Positions 37,031-46,732 are shown, counted from the stretch's first letter. The stretch is DNA of 64,000 bases from Sulfurimonas sp. HSL3-2 (GCF_039645965.1 NZ_CP147917.1:868001-932000), one strand, 5' to 3'. Notes: a model not told the origin generated them from the sequence alone. Translations and numbers: made by a program.

Positions 37031-38263
37031 TTAAGTATTGCATTTACAAAATTCTGTAAACGCATATATCTCATCTTTTATCTCTGTATACTCTTTAAGA
37101 CCTCTCTTTAACGACTCGGATATCTCTTTGCTCGAGGCACCTGAGAGAAGACCGAGTATCATCCCTCTGTGTACATTATCTCCGCCTGCGTTTGCATTGT
37201 CAAAAAGCGAAGAGTTGAAATCAAAACGGTTCTTATATAAAAAGTAAAGTATCAGAGGCACACCGTGTTCCGGGTAACATGCCGTGGCAAAACGTTTTGT
37301 TATCATATTCTCATCAGTGGCAGAAGAAAGTATCTTGTCCAGATACTCATCTGAAAACTCGGTATGGATCTTCCACATCAGCTCTTTTGGAATGTTACCC
37401 GGACCTTGATGATCATGGTACATCTTTGTCAGTTCACTGCCGTGTATCTTGATGAGCGGTACCTGTTTAGCATACACACCGAGTAGTCTCATCGGTTCAT
37501 CTCCATGAAGCAGATCCGCTAAGAAAGGGACTAACACACCAAGTGCGGAGGAGACGTTCTGCGATCTGTGAGTCAGCTCCTGATGGGTGAGGGCAACACC
37601 CAACCCCTCGTATGAACTTTTACAGAGCAGGGAAAGTACAAGCGGACGGATGATGCCTCCATGCGCGCCTATGGACCATTTTTCTCTTTGACTTTGCGCA
37701 CACAGTTCAGGAGGAAGTCCTTTAGAATAGTTCTCAAACCAGTCACGTATATAGATCTCCAAATAGGGATCACGGTTTCTCCCGGGTGAACTCATATACT
37801 CTATAAAATCATCCAAAAAGCTCTTTTCATCATAACCGCCGTTTTTGATGACAGAGCGCATCAGAACTCTGACAAGATTGGCTCCAAGAGTGTTCTCTCC
37901 CGCTTTTAAAGCGTGATGGTAATGATACCGTTCATCAAGCTTTGGCATAAGGTTGCCGTGTTCTCCTGAGTGTTCCAGAGAGCTTACATGTAAGTGGTTA
38001 TATGAGGTGTTATAAAAGCGGATATGTTCATGCAGGATGTCATATGGACGGCCGAGCCTTTTGGCATTTTCTATATCGGGAAAGTAGGGATTTGCTACCA
38101 TAAACGATTCGGGATGAGGGTGGGGTGCGTCGTTGTAGCCTGTGATGCTGCCGAAATCTTTTTTGAGATAATCCAGATCATAGTACCAGTGTGCAGGCAT
38201 ACAGATGGCATCTGAGATAAACAGTCCCCAGAGCGCATTCTCAATTGGCAGAGTGTCTTTCAT
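37031..38263 (-). CDS. ADP-ribosylglycohydrolase family protein
   Basis: This 410-residue all-helical cytoplasmic protein matches the DraG/ARH family: the start IENALWGLFISDAICMPAHWY resembles the GAxxGDAxGxP motif, and the end has DNANAGGDNVHRGMILGLLSG, the metal-binding NxGGDxD/NxxR-type loop. In the known family two magnesium ions position ADP-ribose for removal from proteins or nucleic acids. Here the first motif is altered (SDAICMP) and the second has Asn-Val-His after GGD where many active enzymes have Asp/Thr, so activity needs testing. It is a single gene. Nothing nearby suggests a matching ADP-ribosyltransferase. Confidence 0.8.
   Translation of the reverse strand: MKDTLPIENALWGLFISDAICMPAHWYYDLDYLKKDFGSITGYNDAPHPHPESFMVANPYFPDIENAKRLGRPYDILHEHIRFYNTSYNHLHVSSLEHSGEHGNLMPKLDERYHYHHALKAGENTLGANLVRVLMRSVIKNGGYDEKSFLDDFIEYMSSPGRNRDPYLEIYIRDWFENYSKGLPPELCAQSQREKWSIGAHGGIIRPLVLSLLCKSSYEGLGVALTHQELTHRSQNVSSALGVLVPFLADLLHGDEPMRLLGVYAKQVPLIKIHGSELTKMYHDHQGPGNIPKELMWKIHTEFSDEYLDKILSSATDENMITKRFATACYPEHGVPLILYFLYKNRFDFNSSLFDNANAGGDNVHRGMILGLLSGASSKEISESLKRGLKEYTEIKDEIYAFTEFCKCNT
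37984..37993. repeat. TTACATGTAA palindrome, copy 5
   Basis: Exact copy, extended to CTTACATGTAAG, inside the ADP-ribosylglycohydrolase family gene, read as Leu-His-Val-Ser on the minus strand. Confidence 0.8.
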
Positions 38264-38344
38264 GTCGCAACCTTTTTTCTAAAAGTTTGAACCGTATGTG
38301 ACCATTATATTCTACAAATCAAAAAGGAGTTTAAAAAGATAAAC

Positions 38345-39583
38345 CTACTTCTGCTCTTTAAGTGCTTTTTCTCTGGCTTTGTCTTTTTTACTTTTGCCTT
38401 TGCCCTTAACAGGAGCAGGGCCTTTCTCTTTTTTGATAGGCTCACCAGTGAGCTCGAACCCCTCTATCTGTTCTCTTTGGAGTTTTATGCCTGAGCGTTT
38501 TTCTATAAGACGGAAGTGCTGTGCATCTTCATGTCCGATAAAAGAGATGGCGATCCCTTTCTTTCCTGCTCTTGCCGTTCTACCGATGCGGTGGATATAG
38601 TCAGCAGGTGAGCGTGGAAGGTCGAAGTTTATGACACAGGTGATGTCGTTTATATCAAGTCCTCTTGCCACTAAGTCGGTTGCAAAAAGGATGTTGAACT
38701 CTTTTTTCTTAAAAGAATCAAGTGTATAGTTACGGTCTTCCTGATGCAGGTCACCGTGAAACGACTCCGCTTTAAACCCGTGTTTTCTAAACTTTGCGGC
38801 GATATTGTCAGCGGCTCTTTTACCCGACATAAACACTAGCACGCTTTCCCAATTTTCCGTGCTTAGCAGATGTCTGAGAAGAGGAGCTCTATTTTCGGGA
38901 TTGACCTCTATGACGCGCTGCGTGATGTTTTGTACAGTCGGTTCTTCATGCTCTATGGAGACCATGGTAGGGTTTTGTGTGATCCTTGAAGCAATCTCCT
39001 GCATCTTTGGCGGATATGTCGCAGAGAAAAGCAGGTTATGACGCTTTTGCGGCAGTTCTACAAGGATCTGGTCAAGCTCTTCGGCAAATCCAAGGTCAAG
39101 CATCTTGTCTGCTTCATCAAGAACGAAGAACTCGACATAAGAGAGGTTCATCTGCTTTTTGCTGAGGATGTCTACAAATCTGCCTGAGGTCGCTACCAGA
39201 ACATCGCAGCCCTTTTGTATGGCAAAGAGCTGATCGCCTATGCTCTCACCGCCGATCACGCCTACGACCTTCGGTTTTTTAGGCAAATCTGCACCAAATG
39301 TATTGAACGCTTCGACTATCTGCAGAGTGAGCTCTCTTGTGGGAGTAAGAACAAGGACTTTTATCTTTGCTTTGCCCTCATACTCTTCACGAGATAAAAG
39401 CTCAAGTATCGGCAGGACAAAGCTGGCGCTTTTACCGCTTCCCGTCTGAGCTTTTGCTATGACATCATCTCTGTTTAGTACAAGTGGGATCACTTTTTCC
39501 TGAATAGGAGTAGGGTCTGTAAAGCCGCTTTTTTTGATTGAAAGTAGTAAGTTCTTTGAAAGTCCCAGTTTGGAAAATGGCAT
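38345..39583 (-). CDS. DEAD-box RNA helicase (RhlE-like)
   Basis: This 412-residue ATP-dependent RNA helicase contains the whole motif series: Q motif (FSKLGLSKNLL, DPTPIQEKVIP), Walker A AKAQTGSGKSASF, PTREL, FVLDEADKMLDLG, SATYP, and the second-lobe ATDLVARGLDIND and YIHRIGRTARAGKKG. The C-terminus is a short basic, Lys-rich tail (about 40 residues) as in RhlE/CsdA-like proteins. It probably acts in ribosome assembly or RNA decay. It is separated by gaps from its neighbours. Confidence 0.93.
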   Translation of the reverse strand: MPFSKLGLSKNLLLSIKKSGFTDPTPIQEKVIPLVLNRDDVIAKAQTGSGKSASFVLPILELLSREEYEGKAKIKVLVLTPTRELTLQIVEAFNTFGADLPKKPKVVGVIGGESIGDQLFAIQKGCDVLVATSGRFVDILSKKQMNLSYVEFFVLDEADKMLDLGFAEELDQILVELPQKRHNLLFSATYPPKMQEIASRITQNPTMVSIEHEEPTVQNITQRVIEVNPENRAPLLRHLLSTENWESVLVFMSGKRAADNIAAKFRKHGFKAESFHGDLHQEDRNYTLDSFKKKEFNILFATDLVARGLDINDITCVINFDLPRSPADYIHRIGRTARAGKKGIAISFIGHEDAQHFRLIEKRSGIKLQREQIEGFELTGEPIKKEKGPAPVKGKGKSKKDKAREKALKEQK

Positions 39584-39700
39584 ATTATTTGTCCCGGAGT
39601 TAGTTATCCGTATTTTATGCTATTTTGGCTTTAGGAGAGGTTTGAAGAGTCTGGTATCTTCACCATACAAGAGTATAGATTCGATACCATCATGAAAAGA

Positions 39701-40903
39701 TTATTTTTTTAACGCCTTGAACATCTCAAGAGAGTCCAGTTTTTCCCAAGGGTAGTCACTTTGACCTACTTGGCCGCGTGAAGCTACGTCAGCATAAAGG
39801 AAAGTCTCTGCACTCGGTTTGTCAAGAGAGAACTTTCTTGTTATCCAGTTAGGAGTCAATGCAAAGTTTTCGATAACGAAAGTCGATAAGATATCGTCAT
39901 TCAGTCCCTCGATAACAGTCCCGTATGAATCAACAGAGACAGATGTCGGTTTAGCAACACCGATCGCGTAAGAGATCTGTACAGTCGCTTTTTTTGCAAG
40001 ACCTGCTGCTACGATGTGTTTAGCGATCCAGCGAGCTGCATAAAGTCCGCTTCTGTCTACTTTTGTATAGTCTTTTGAAGACTGTGCACCGCCGCCGATA
40101 GGTGCATATCCGCCAAAGCTGTCGACGATCAGTTTTCTTCCAGTCAGACCGCTGTCATGAAGCGGACCGTGGTTTACGTATCTGCCTGTCGGGTTTAGGT
40201 GGATGATCGTGTTGTTTGGATCATAAAGGTTTGTAGGAAGACCTGCATCGTCTATCATCCCTTTTAGAAGTGCTCTTACCTCTGTAATATCCATATTCTC
40301 AACACTTGGTGCGCTGATGACGATAGTATGGATCTTTTGAGGTTCACAGTTCTCAAAGTTCTCTTTTGTCCCGTAGTCCATAGTGACCTGCGTCTTAATG
40401 TCTACACCCAGTTTATGGTTGTGTTTTAGTGCGAAATGGTACACTTTCTCACATAACACTCTTGCATATGTGATAGCCGAAGGCATAAAGTCCGCCGTCT
40501 CGTTTGAAGCAAAACCAAACATGATCCCCTGATCGCCAGCTCCTGTCTCTCCGCCTTCCTGATCAACACCCTGGTTGATATCAGGTGACTGCTGATTTAA
40601 AAGGACTTGTACTTTTACGTCATCGGGATGAAGTGTCTGAGTTCTGTCGAAAGTAGATTTTCCGTCATAACCGATCTTTGCAAGTGCATCTTTTACTATT
40701 TTTACATAATCTTTATCAGTTAAGTTTGCTTTAGAAGTGACCTCACCGCCTATTATCACATTTTTTCCGGCTACAAATACTTCACTTGCCACACGAGCGT
40801 TAGGATCAGCTATGATATGAGCATCGACGATACTGTCGGCTATGATATCCGCACATTTGTCAGGATGCCCCGGGCTTACTACTTCACTTGTAAAAAGATA
40901 CAT
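39701..40903 (-). CDS. metK: S-adenosylmethionine synthetase
   Basis: This 400-residue enzyme makes SAM from methionine and ATP. It starts MYLFTSEVVSPGHPDKCAD and contains the hallmark loops GAGDQGIMFGFA and GGGAQSSKDYTKVDRS (the variant of GGGAFSGKD found in many bacteria), with NPTGRYVNHGP also typical. The tetrameric cytoplasmic enzyme feeds the methyltransferases of this window. AAGGAA is a good ribosome-binding site. The upstream 130 bases are AT-rich; no SAM riboswitch is visible. Confidence 0.96.
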   Translation of the reverse strand: MYLFTSEVVSPGHPDKCADIIADSIVDAHIIADPNARVASEVFVAGKNVIIGGEVTSKANLTDKDYVKIVKDALAKIGYDGKSTFDRTQTLHPDDVKVQVLLNQQSPDINQGVDQEGGETGAGDQGIMFGFASNETADFMPSAITYARVLCEKVYHFALKHNHKLGVDIKTQVTMDYGTKENFENCEPQKIHTIVISAPSVENMDITEVRALLKGMIDDAGLPTNLYDPNNTIIHLNPTGRYVNHGPLHDSGLTGRKLIVDSFGGYAPIGGGAQSSKDYTKVDRSGLYAARWIAKHIVAAGLAKKATVQISYAIGVAKPTSVSVDSYGTVIEGLNDDILSTFVIENFALTPNWITRKFSLDKPSAETFLYADVASRGQVGQSDYPWEKLDSLEMFKALKK

Positions 40904-41036
40904 CTACATTCCTTACTTTATATTATTCGATTTTACAATAAATTGATATTTTGTCGAAATTGTACCGAATGTTAAATTAGTTTATTCTATAGTCTGCATC
41001 TTTTTTTATATTGTTTCTTTTTACAGGTTGTTATAT

Positions 41037-41954
41037 TTATTGTTTATTACTCATCGCACTTCCCAGATATCCGAGTGAACCGACAGCACCTGCCAGACTT
41101 TCCTGCCAGTCTGAAGGCATAAATACGACTTTAGAGTTCTCTGAATCAGCTAGACTTTTTACACTGTCTATATAACGTTGGGCAAGAAGATAGTGTGGAG
41201 CTGTCTCTCCGCTTGCCAGTCCTTGCGTCACGATTATCATAGCTTTACGATCTCCGTCAGCCAGTTCAGCTTTCGCTTGTGCTTCAAGTTTGGATGCTTC
41301 AAGTCTTCCTTGAGCTTCTAGGATCGCAGCTTCTTTTTGTCCTTCGGCTTTTGCGATAGATGCTTTTTTCTCTCCGTCAGCGATCAGGATCGTCGCTTCT
41401 CTTTCGCGGTCAGCCGCAGCTTGACGCTCCATCGCTTCTTGAAGACTTGCACTAGGACGAATGTCTTGAACCTCTAGATTTCCAAGAGTCAGACCCCAGC
41501 CACTGAGTGAATCACGGATCTTTAACGCCACTTCGGCTTTGATCTGATCACGTTGAGAAAGTGAATCGTTTAACGTCATTCCTCCAATGACAGCACGGAG
41601 TGTCGTGGTCGTCATGTTTGCTACCGCTTTTTCAAAGTTACTGATCGAATATGAAGCTTTTTTCGGGTCGGTAACACGGTAAAAGACGACTGCACTGATG
41701 ATGACTACGGCGTTGTCTTTTGTGATCACTTCTTGATCGCGAGTCTGCTGGATAAGCTCTTTTGTCGTGATCTGGTATGATACAGAGTCTACGACAGGGA
41801 TAAGAATGTTGAGTCCCGGCAATAAGGTCTTACTGTATTTCCCAAGTCTCTCTACTACCCACTCTTCACCTTGAGGGACGATTCTTACCATTCTTGAAAG
41901 AGTATAGATTACTCCGACGACTAAAACGAGTGAAAATGTGATACCTACATCCAT
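41037..41954 (-). CDS. SPFH-domain membrane protein (stomatin/QmcA-like)
   Basis: This 305-residue protein has one N-terminal membrane anchor (about 5-23), the SPFH/band-7 domain (VPQGEEWVVERLGKYSKTL to about residue 190) and an Ala/Glu-rich coiled coil (residues 165-240) for oligomerisation, then a mobile C-terminus. SPFH proteins build large membrane rings and act with NfeD partners; the NfeD gene lies 12 bases upstream on the same strand, which supports this pair. Its role is in membrane organisation or protease control in general, but the client here is unknown. Confidence 0.93.
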   Translation of the reverse strand: MDVGITFSLVLVVGVIYTLSRMVRIVPQGEEWVVERLGKYSKTLLPGLNILIPVVDSVSYQITTKELIQQTRDQEVITKDNAVVIISAVVFYRVTDPKKASYSISNFEKAVANMTTTTLRAVIGGMTLNDSLSQRDQIKAEVALKIRDSLSGWGLTLGNLEVQDIRPSASLQEAMERQAAADREREATILIADGEKKASIAKAEGQKEAAILEAQGRLEASKLEAQAKAELADGDRKAMIIVTQGLASGETAPHYLLAQRYIDSVKSLADSENSKVVFMPSDWQESLAGAVGSLGYLGSAMSNKQ

Positions 41955-41966
41955 ATTGTTTTCCTT

Positions 41967-42401
41967 TTATTTTTTTTCTACGACGAGAGTGTTCCCGCGA
42001 AGTTGTGTGATCTTGATCTCCGTACCGGCTTCCAGTGTGCCTTCAAGACAGACAGCAGGCCATCGGCGGCTTCCTACGATCGGCTCTAAAAGTTCTACTT
42101 CACCTTCGGTGTGTGATGAGAGTGAAGTTGTGACGATCCCCCCGATCCCGATGAACTCATTGTGTGTCCCGACCTCCGAAGTCTCAGTATCGGCGATCTG
42201 TTTTCTTTTAAATACGATTACACCGACGATCATAAAAATAGATGCGACGATGAGTTGCAAGAAAAGTGACTCAGGCTGTAAATATGCCACAACTGCTGCC
42301 ACAAGAAAGCCTATGCCTGCAAACAGCGCGAAAAAAGTGGGCATCATCATCTCTAAGACAAATGCTATGACACCGAGTATCAACCAGATAAAATATGACA
42401 T
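41967..42401 (-). CDS. NfeD family protein
   Basis: This 144-residue protein has two to three membrane segments in residues 1-75 and a C-terminal OB-fold domain with GGIVTTSLSSHTEGEVELL and RWPAVCLEGTLEAGTEIKI, the standard short NfeD layout (NfeD1b type, without a ClpP-like protease domain). It is followed by the SPFH gene, and the two products are expected to form one complex. Confidence 0.9.
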   Translation of the reverse strand: MSYFIWLILGVIAFVLEMMMPTFFALFAGIGFLVAAVVAYLQPESLFLQLIVASIFMIVGVIVFKRKQIADTETSEVGTHNEFIGIGGIVTTSLSSHTEGEVELLEPIVGSRRWPAVCLEGTLEAGTEIKITQLRGNTLVVEKK

Positions 42402-42914
42402 CTATTCACCTTGTACTGAGATGGACTCATATTTTGCAGAGAGTTTGTTAAGCTCTTGTAAACGCGGTCCGTTAGCTAGCATAAAAAAGACACCTGCTGT
42501 GATTAAAGCCAGAGATACAGTCAACTTTCCTGTTGTTAAAAAAAGTATGATCCCTGCGATTGCTATTACTTCTATAATAGCCCATACTACAAAAAGTGAT
42601 GAGATATAGTTTCCAATAAACGGCGGTCTGTCAGGACCTTTTTTTGTCTCTTCTCTTTTTATAAATATTGAGTCAGAAGCAAGCATCTTGTTACGTATTA
42701 TTTTAGCAATGACTACAATACTCAGCACATATGGAACAGAAGCATATTCAAGGTTGCTGATTAGTTGGATATCTGTCAGACTGGGAGGAACAGGAGCATA
42801 CAGGTATATGTAATATATGACAATCCCATAGATGACATTCGCCATAACCATAGTAAAATGTATCACTTTAATTGTCCGTAACTGCTCTTTGATCAACATA
42901 CTTATTTCGGTCAT
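42402..42914 (-). CDS. Four-helix membrane protein upstream of nfeD
   Basis: This 170-residue protein has about four hydrophobic segments (roughly 18-38, 55-72, 103-128, 132-150) and no recognised motif. Its stop is immediately before the nfeD ATG, so it is the first gene of a three-gene unit with NfeD and the SPFH protein. A contribution to their membrane complex is inferred from position only. A divergent antiporter gene starts 123 bases away. Confidence 0.65.
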   Translation of the reverse strand: MTEISMLIKEQLRTIKVIHFTMVMANVIYGIVIYYIYLYAPVPPSLTDIQLISNLEYASVPYVLSIVVIAKIIRNKMLASDSIFIKREETKKGPDRPPFIGNYISSLFVVWAIIEVIAIAGIILFLTTGKLTVSLALITAGVFFMLANGPRLQELNKLSAKYESISVQGE

Positions 42915-43025
42915 ATCTCATCTCCTAAATTGTGATTTAAATAAGTATATAATATTAAAACTTAACAATAAACAACTTTTAAGCATAACAAAGATTTTTC
43001 TGTTTTTTCTATTTGAAGAACATAG

Positions 43026-43031
43026 TATAAT
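43026..43031 (+). promoter_or_regulatory. Candidate -10 box directly before the antiporter start
   Basis: TATAAT ends only 6 bases before the ATG at 43038, so transcription would start at or about the start codon, as for a leaderless mRNA. No AGGAG-like site is seen in front of the ATG. Confidence 0.4.
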
Positions 43032-43037
43032 ATTCCC

Positions 43038-44237
43038 ATGCAAGCACATGACTTTTTTTTAGTACTTTTTTTAATCCTCATCGTAGCCAGAATATTGGGG
43101 GAGGTCTTTGCCAGACTCGGCATCCCTTCCGTTCTCGGCGAACTTTTTGCGGGCGTACTGCTGGGCTCATCGGTACTAGGGATTATAGAACCGAATGAGA
43201 TCCTCAAGATCCTTGCAGAGATAGGGATCATCCTGCTTTTGTTCGAAGTAGGGATAGAGACCGATTTCACGCGCTTGAAAAATGCCGGAACAAAGTCTTT
43301 GGTGGTCGCTGTCTTGGGTGTTATCCTCCCTCTTAGTTTCGGGCTTTTGATCTCCTACTATCTTTTCGGACTGGCTTTTGACATCTCTTTGTTTATAGGC
43401 GGTACGCTTACGGCGACGAGCATCGGTATCACACTTAGAGTACTGCGCGATATCCATATGGAAAATACCAACATAGCTCAGATAGTCATCGGTGCGGCGG
43501 TGATAGACGATATCATCGGTATCATCCTTTTAGTCTTTATATACGACTTTTCCATCTCTCACGAAGCGAACTTCAAACATACCATTTCAGTTGCAGGGAT
43601 GGTCTTGATGTTCTTGGTACTTGCACCCATCTTGGCTAAGACGCTCTCATTTCTTATCCATAAGTTTCACGGCAGACATTTGGTGCCTGGTTACATCCCG
43701 ACCATCATCATCTCTCTTATCCTGCTTTTTGCATACCTTTCGCATCTGGTAGGTGCACCTGCCATCCTTGGTTCTTTTGCAGCCGGCGTAGCGCTTTCAC
43801 GAAGGTTCTTCCTTCCTTTTGGAGCATTTTTAAGTACGAACGAGTTGCTTCTTGACGAGGTAAGAAAGAACATGACGCCTATCATCCAGATATTTACGCC
43901 CATCTTCTTTGTCATGGTCGGTCTGTCGATGGATCTTAAAGTCATAGACTTCACGTCGCCTTCGTTTTGGATGATGGCGCTCACCTTTGTCTCCATCGCT
44001 TTTATTACCAAGTTCATAGGTGCTTTTTTCATCATCCAGAGCTGTGCAAGAAACAATGCGCTCATCGGTATCTCCATGATACCAAGAGGCGAAGTAGGGC
44101 TCATATTTGCAGAGATGGGAAGGGTCAACGGCATCCTGCCAAATGAGATATACGCCATGCTTATCTTCGTCATCATAGCTACTACGGTCATCCCTCCGTT
44201 CTTGCTTAAAAAGTATTTTAAAGCTGAGTGCGTCTAA
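43038..44237 (+). CDS. CPA2-family cation:proton antiporter
   Basis: This 399-residue protein has about 12 membrane segments and no TrkA-N domain. It shows the Kef/GerN pattern: RILGEVFARLGIPSVLGELFAG at the start, EVGIETDFTRL in TM3, AVIDDIIGIILL with the two adjacent Asp of the ion site, PAILGSFAAGVALS and the late RGEVGLIFAEMGR. It exchanges Na+ or K+ for protons across the inner membrane; the ion is not decided by sequence. The start must be near 43038 because the first helix begins at residue 5. Confidence 0.93.
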   Translation: MQAHDFFLVLFLILIVARILGEVFARLGIPSVLGELFAGVLLGSSVLGIIEPNEILKILAEIGIILLLFEVGIETDFTRLKNAGTKSLVVAVLGVILPLSFGLLISYYLFGLAFDISLFIGGTLTATSIGITLRVLRDIHMENTNIAQIVIGAAVIDDIIGIILLVFIYDFSISHEANFKHTISVAGMVLMFLVLAPILAKTLSFLIHKFHGRHLVPGYIPTIIISLILLFAYLSHLVGAPAILGSFAAGVALSRRFFLPFGAFLSTNELLLDEVRKNMTPIIQIFTPIFFVMVGLSMDLKVIDFTSPSFWMMALTFVSIAFITKFIGAFFIIQSCARNNALIGISMIPRGEVGLIFAEMGRVNGILPNEIYAMLIFVIIATTVIPPFLLKKYFKAECV

Positions 44238-44351
44238 GGGGTAGGTATCTGTAAATATAGAAAGATGATATAATCATCACAGTTTTAGAATATCAAATAA
44301 TGTAATAACAAACTATGTACACTATCTAGCTGTAAAGAGAGAAGAGGTATT

Positions 44352-46730
44352 ATGGATCACACTTTAGATATATCACAACTTTATCATGCATGCGACAGCT
44401 CGCTTTTTTCATTTAAGAACACTGATGAGCTTGAACCGTTAAAACAGCCTATCGGGCAGGAAAAAGCTTTTGAAGCCGTGGATTTTGCCACGGACATCAA
44501 ACAAAACGGGTATAACGTTTATGCCATGGGACCTTCAGGAAGCGGAAAGTTCTCTACTATCATGAGCTATCTGGAGAACAAGGCAGCAGGTGAGAGGGTC
44601 CCAAACGACTGGTGTTATGTCAACAATTTTAAAGACTCGAGAAAGCCCATCGCCATAGAACTCCCCGCAGGAAAAGCCGCGCAGTTCAAAGATGATATCA
44701 ACGAGCTCATCGAGCTTTTAAAAGAGATCCTCCCCACTACCTTTGAGAGCAATGCCTACCACAATGCAAGAGAAGCGATAGTCGAAAAGTATATGAACCA
44801 GCAAAACGGCATCTTCAAGCATCTTCAAGAGGAAGCGGTCAAACATGATGTAGCGATGGACGCATCTTCCATAAGCCGTGTGACTTTCGTACCTGTGGTA
44901 AACGGCAAGAAACTCTCGGCAGAAGAGTTCAAAGCCATACAAGGCGAACAAAAAGATGAGATAAACCGTAAACTTACCGAATATGAAGCGATACTCAAAG
45001 AGGGGCTTCGAAAGGTAAGTGATCTGGCAAAGGCACAGCAAAAAGAGTTCAGAGCACACGATAAAAAAACGACAGAGGACGCCGTATCGTCACTGATAGA
45101 CGAAGTCCGAAACAAATACGGCAGTTTAGAGAAGGTGCTTGAGTACCTTGATGCGCTTAAACAGGATGTCATCCATAACGTAAGGGACTTCCTTGTAAAA
45201 ATGGACGAGATGAACGTCCCGCCTTTTATGCAGGAGTTTTATACGCCTTCATTTGCAAGGTACGAGGTAAACCTTCTTATCTCCCATGAAGAGAGTTCCT
45301 CGGCACCCGTCATCTTTGAAGACAATCCTACGCACCAAAACATCATAGGAAAGATAGAACATATCTCTCAGGTGGGAACACTCATAACGGACTTCACGAT
45401 GATAAAACCGGGAGCACTGCATAAGGCAAACGGAGGGTATCTTATCCTCAACGCCAGAAAACTGCTGATGCAGCCTTTTGCCTACGAAGAACTCAAACGT
45501 GTCCTGCGTTCAAAAGAGATCCGCATAGAGTCGCTCGTCGAGCAGTACTCGCTTATCAGCACGACCTCGCTTGAGCCCGAACCGATCCCCGTAGATGTCA
45601 AAGTCGTCCTTATAGGCGAGAGAGTACTCTACTACTTACTGCATCACTACGATCCAGATTTTGAGGAGCTGTTTAAAGTCAGTGCAGACTTTGAGGACGA
45701 TATGCCGCGCTCAGAGGAGAACATCCAGCTTTATGCACGCATGATAGGCACCATAGCAAAGCGCGACGGACTGCTTCCTTTGACTCCAAATGCCGTGGCA
45801 AGAGTGATAGAGGAGAGCTCCCGCGAAGTCGAACACGCTCTGAAGTTCTCTACGCATCTAAGAACGCTCTCAGACCTGCTTAAAGAGGCTGACTACTGGT
45901 CGAAAAAAGATGGCGCTGAAACGATAGACAAAGAACACATCGACAAAGTCCTCCTAACGCGTAAAGAGCGTCTCAACCGCATCCAAAGAAAGCTTTATGA
46001 GATGATAGACGAGGGCATCATCATGATAAAGGTGAGCGGAAGCGTAGTAGGGCAGATAAACGCTCTGAGCTACATCTCACTGGGCGGTTACAGTTTCGGT
46101 GTCGCATCCCGCATCACTGCACGTACGCGCATCGGCAAAGGGGAGGTCATAGATATCGAGCGCAAAGTGGAACTCGGCGGTCCTATTCACTCCAAGGGAG
46201 TGCTGATCCTCAGTTCTTACCTTGGTTCGACGTACGCCAAAGACCTGCCGCTGAGCCTCTCTGTCTCGCTTGTGTTCGAGCAGTCTTACAGCATGGTCGA
46301 GGGCGACAGCGCGTCATCTACGGAGCTTTATGCCATCCTCTCATCTCTGAGCGATCTTCCCATAAAGCAAAACATCGCCGTGACGGGCTCGGTCAACCAG
46401 TTCGGAGAAGTGCAGGCCATCGGCGGGGTAAACGAGAAGATAGAGGGATTCTTTGACATCTGTATGCGTCAAGAGCCCAAAGCCTCTTACGGAGTGATGA
46501 TCCCTCATGCAAACGTCAAACACCTGATGTTAAAAGCAGAGGTGCTTGAAGCGGTCAAAAACGGCACTTTTGCCATACATGCGGTCAAGACCATAGACGA
46601 AGGGATATCCATCCTCACGGGTGAAGATGCAAAAGTCGTCAATGAGAAGGTCGTAGAGCGTTTAGTAGAACTCTCCAAGATAGTAAAAGAGTTCAACAAG
46701 TCTAAACACAAAGATGAAGAGAAAGAGTGA
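44352..46730 (+). CDS. Lon-related ATP-dependent protease (S16, AAA_32/LonB-like)
   Basis: The 792-residue protein combines an AAA-type ATPase with a long coiled-coil insertion (about 180-300) and a C-terminal S16 protease domain. The proteolytic Ser lies in EGDSASSTELYAIL near residue 657 and the partner Lys in GGVNEKIEGFFDI near 700, so it is probably an active Ser-Lys protease. The Walker A loop is GPSGSGKFSTI: the residue after GK is Phe rather than Thr/Ser; relatives in this family also deviate here. It lacks the N-terminal substrate domain of LonA. It is cotranscribed with pgeF, which starts 2 bases after its stop. Confidence 0.87.
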   Translation: MDHTLDISQLYHACDSSLFSFKNTDELEPLKQPIGQEKAFEAVDFATDIKQNGYNVYAMGPSGSGKFSTIMSYLENKAAGERVPNDWCYVNNFKDSRKPIAIELPAGKAAQFKDDINELIELLKEILPTTFESNAYHNAREAIVEKYMNQQNGIFKHLQEEAVKHDVAMDASSISRVTFVPVVNGKKLSAEEFKAIQGEQKDEINRKLTEYEAILKEGLRKVSDLAKAQQKEFRAHDKKTTEDAVSSLIDEVRNKYGSLEKVLEYLDALKQDVIHNVRDFLVKMDEMNVPPFMQEFYTPSFARYEVNLLISHEESSSAPVIFEDNPTHQNIIGKIEHISQVGTLITDFTMIKPGALHKANGGYLILNARKLLMQPFAYEELKRVLRSKEIRIESLVEQYSLISTTSLEPEPIPVDVKVVLIGERVLYYLLHHYDPDFEELFKVSADFEDDMPRSEENIQLYARMIGTIAKRDGLLPLTPNAVARVIEESSREVEHALKFSTHLRTLSDLLKEADYWSKKDGAETIDKEHIDKVLLTRKERLNRIQRKLYEMIDEGIIMIKVSGSVVGQINALSYISLGGYSFGVASRITARTRIGKGEVIDIERKVELGGPIHSKGVLILSSYLGSTYAKDLPLSLSVSLVFEQSYSMVEGDSASSTELYAILSSLSDLPIKQNIAVTGSVNQFGEVQAIGGVNEKIEGFFDICMRQEPKASYGVMIPHANVKHLMLKAEVLEAVKNGTFAIHAVKTIDEGISILTGEDAKVVNEKVVERLVELSKIVKEFNKSKHKDEEKE

Positions 46731-46732
46731 CG

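Noticed and set aside
39652-39690. Hairpin GGTATC...GATACC after metK as a terminator
   Set aside because: Only a 6-base stem with a long loop and no T-run at the proper side.
40904-41036. SAM riboswitch before metK
   Set aside because: The gap is short and AT-rich, without the paired helices or conserved core of known SAM riboswitches.
41938-42609. Long plus-strand open frame over nfeD and its neighbour
   Set aside because: It lies antisense to two clear genes, has no ribosome-binding site and a composition typical of a shadow frame (Ser/Ile/Thr-rich).
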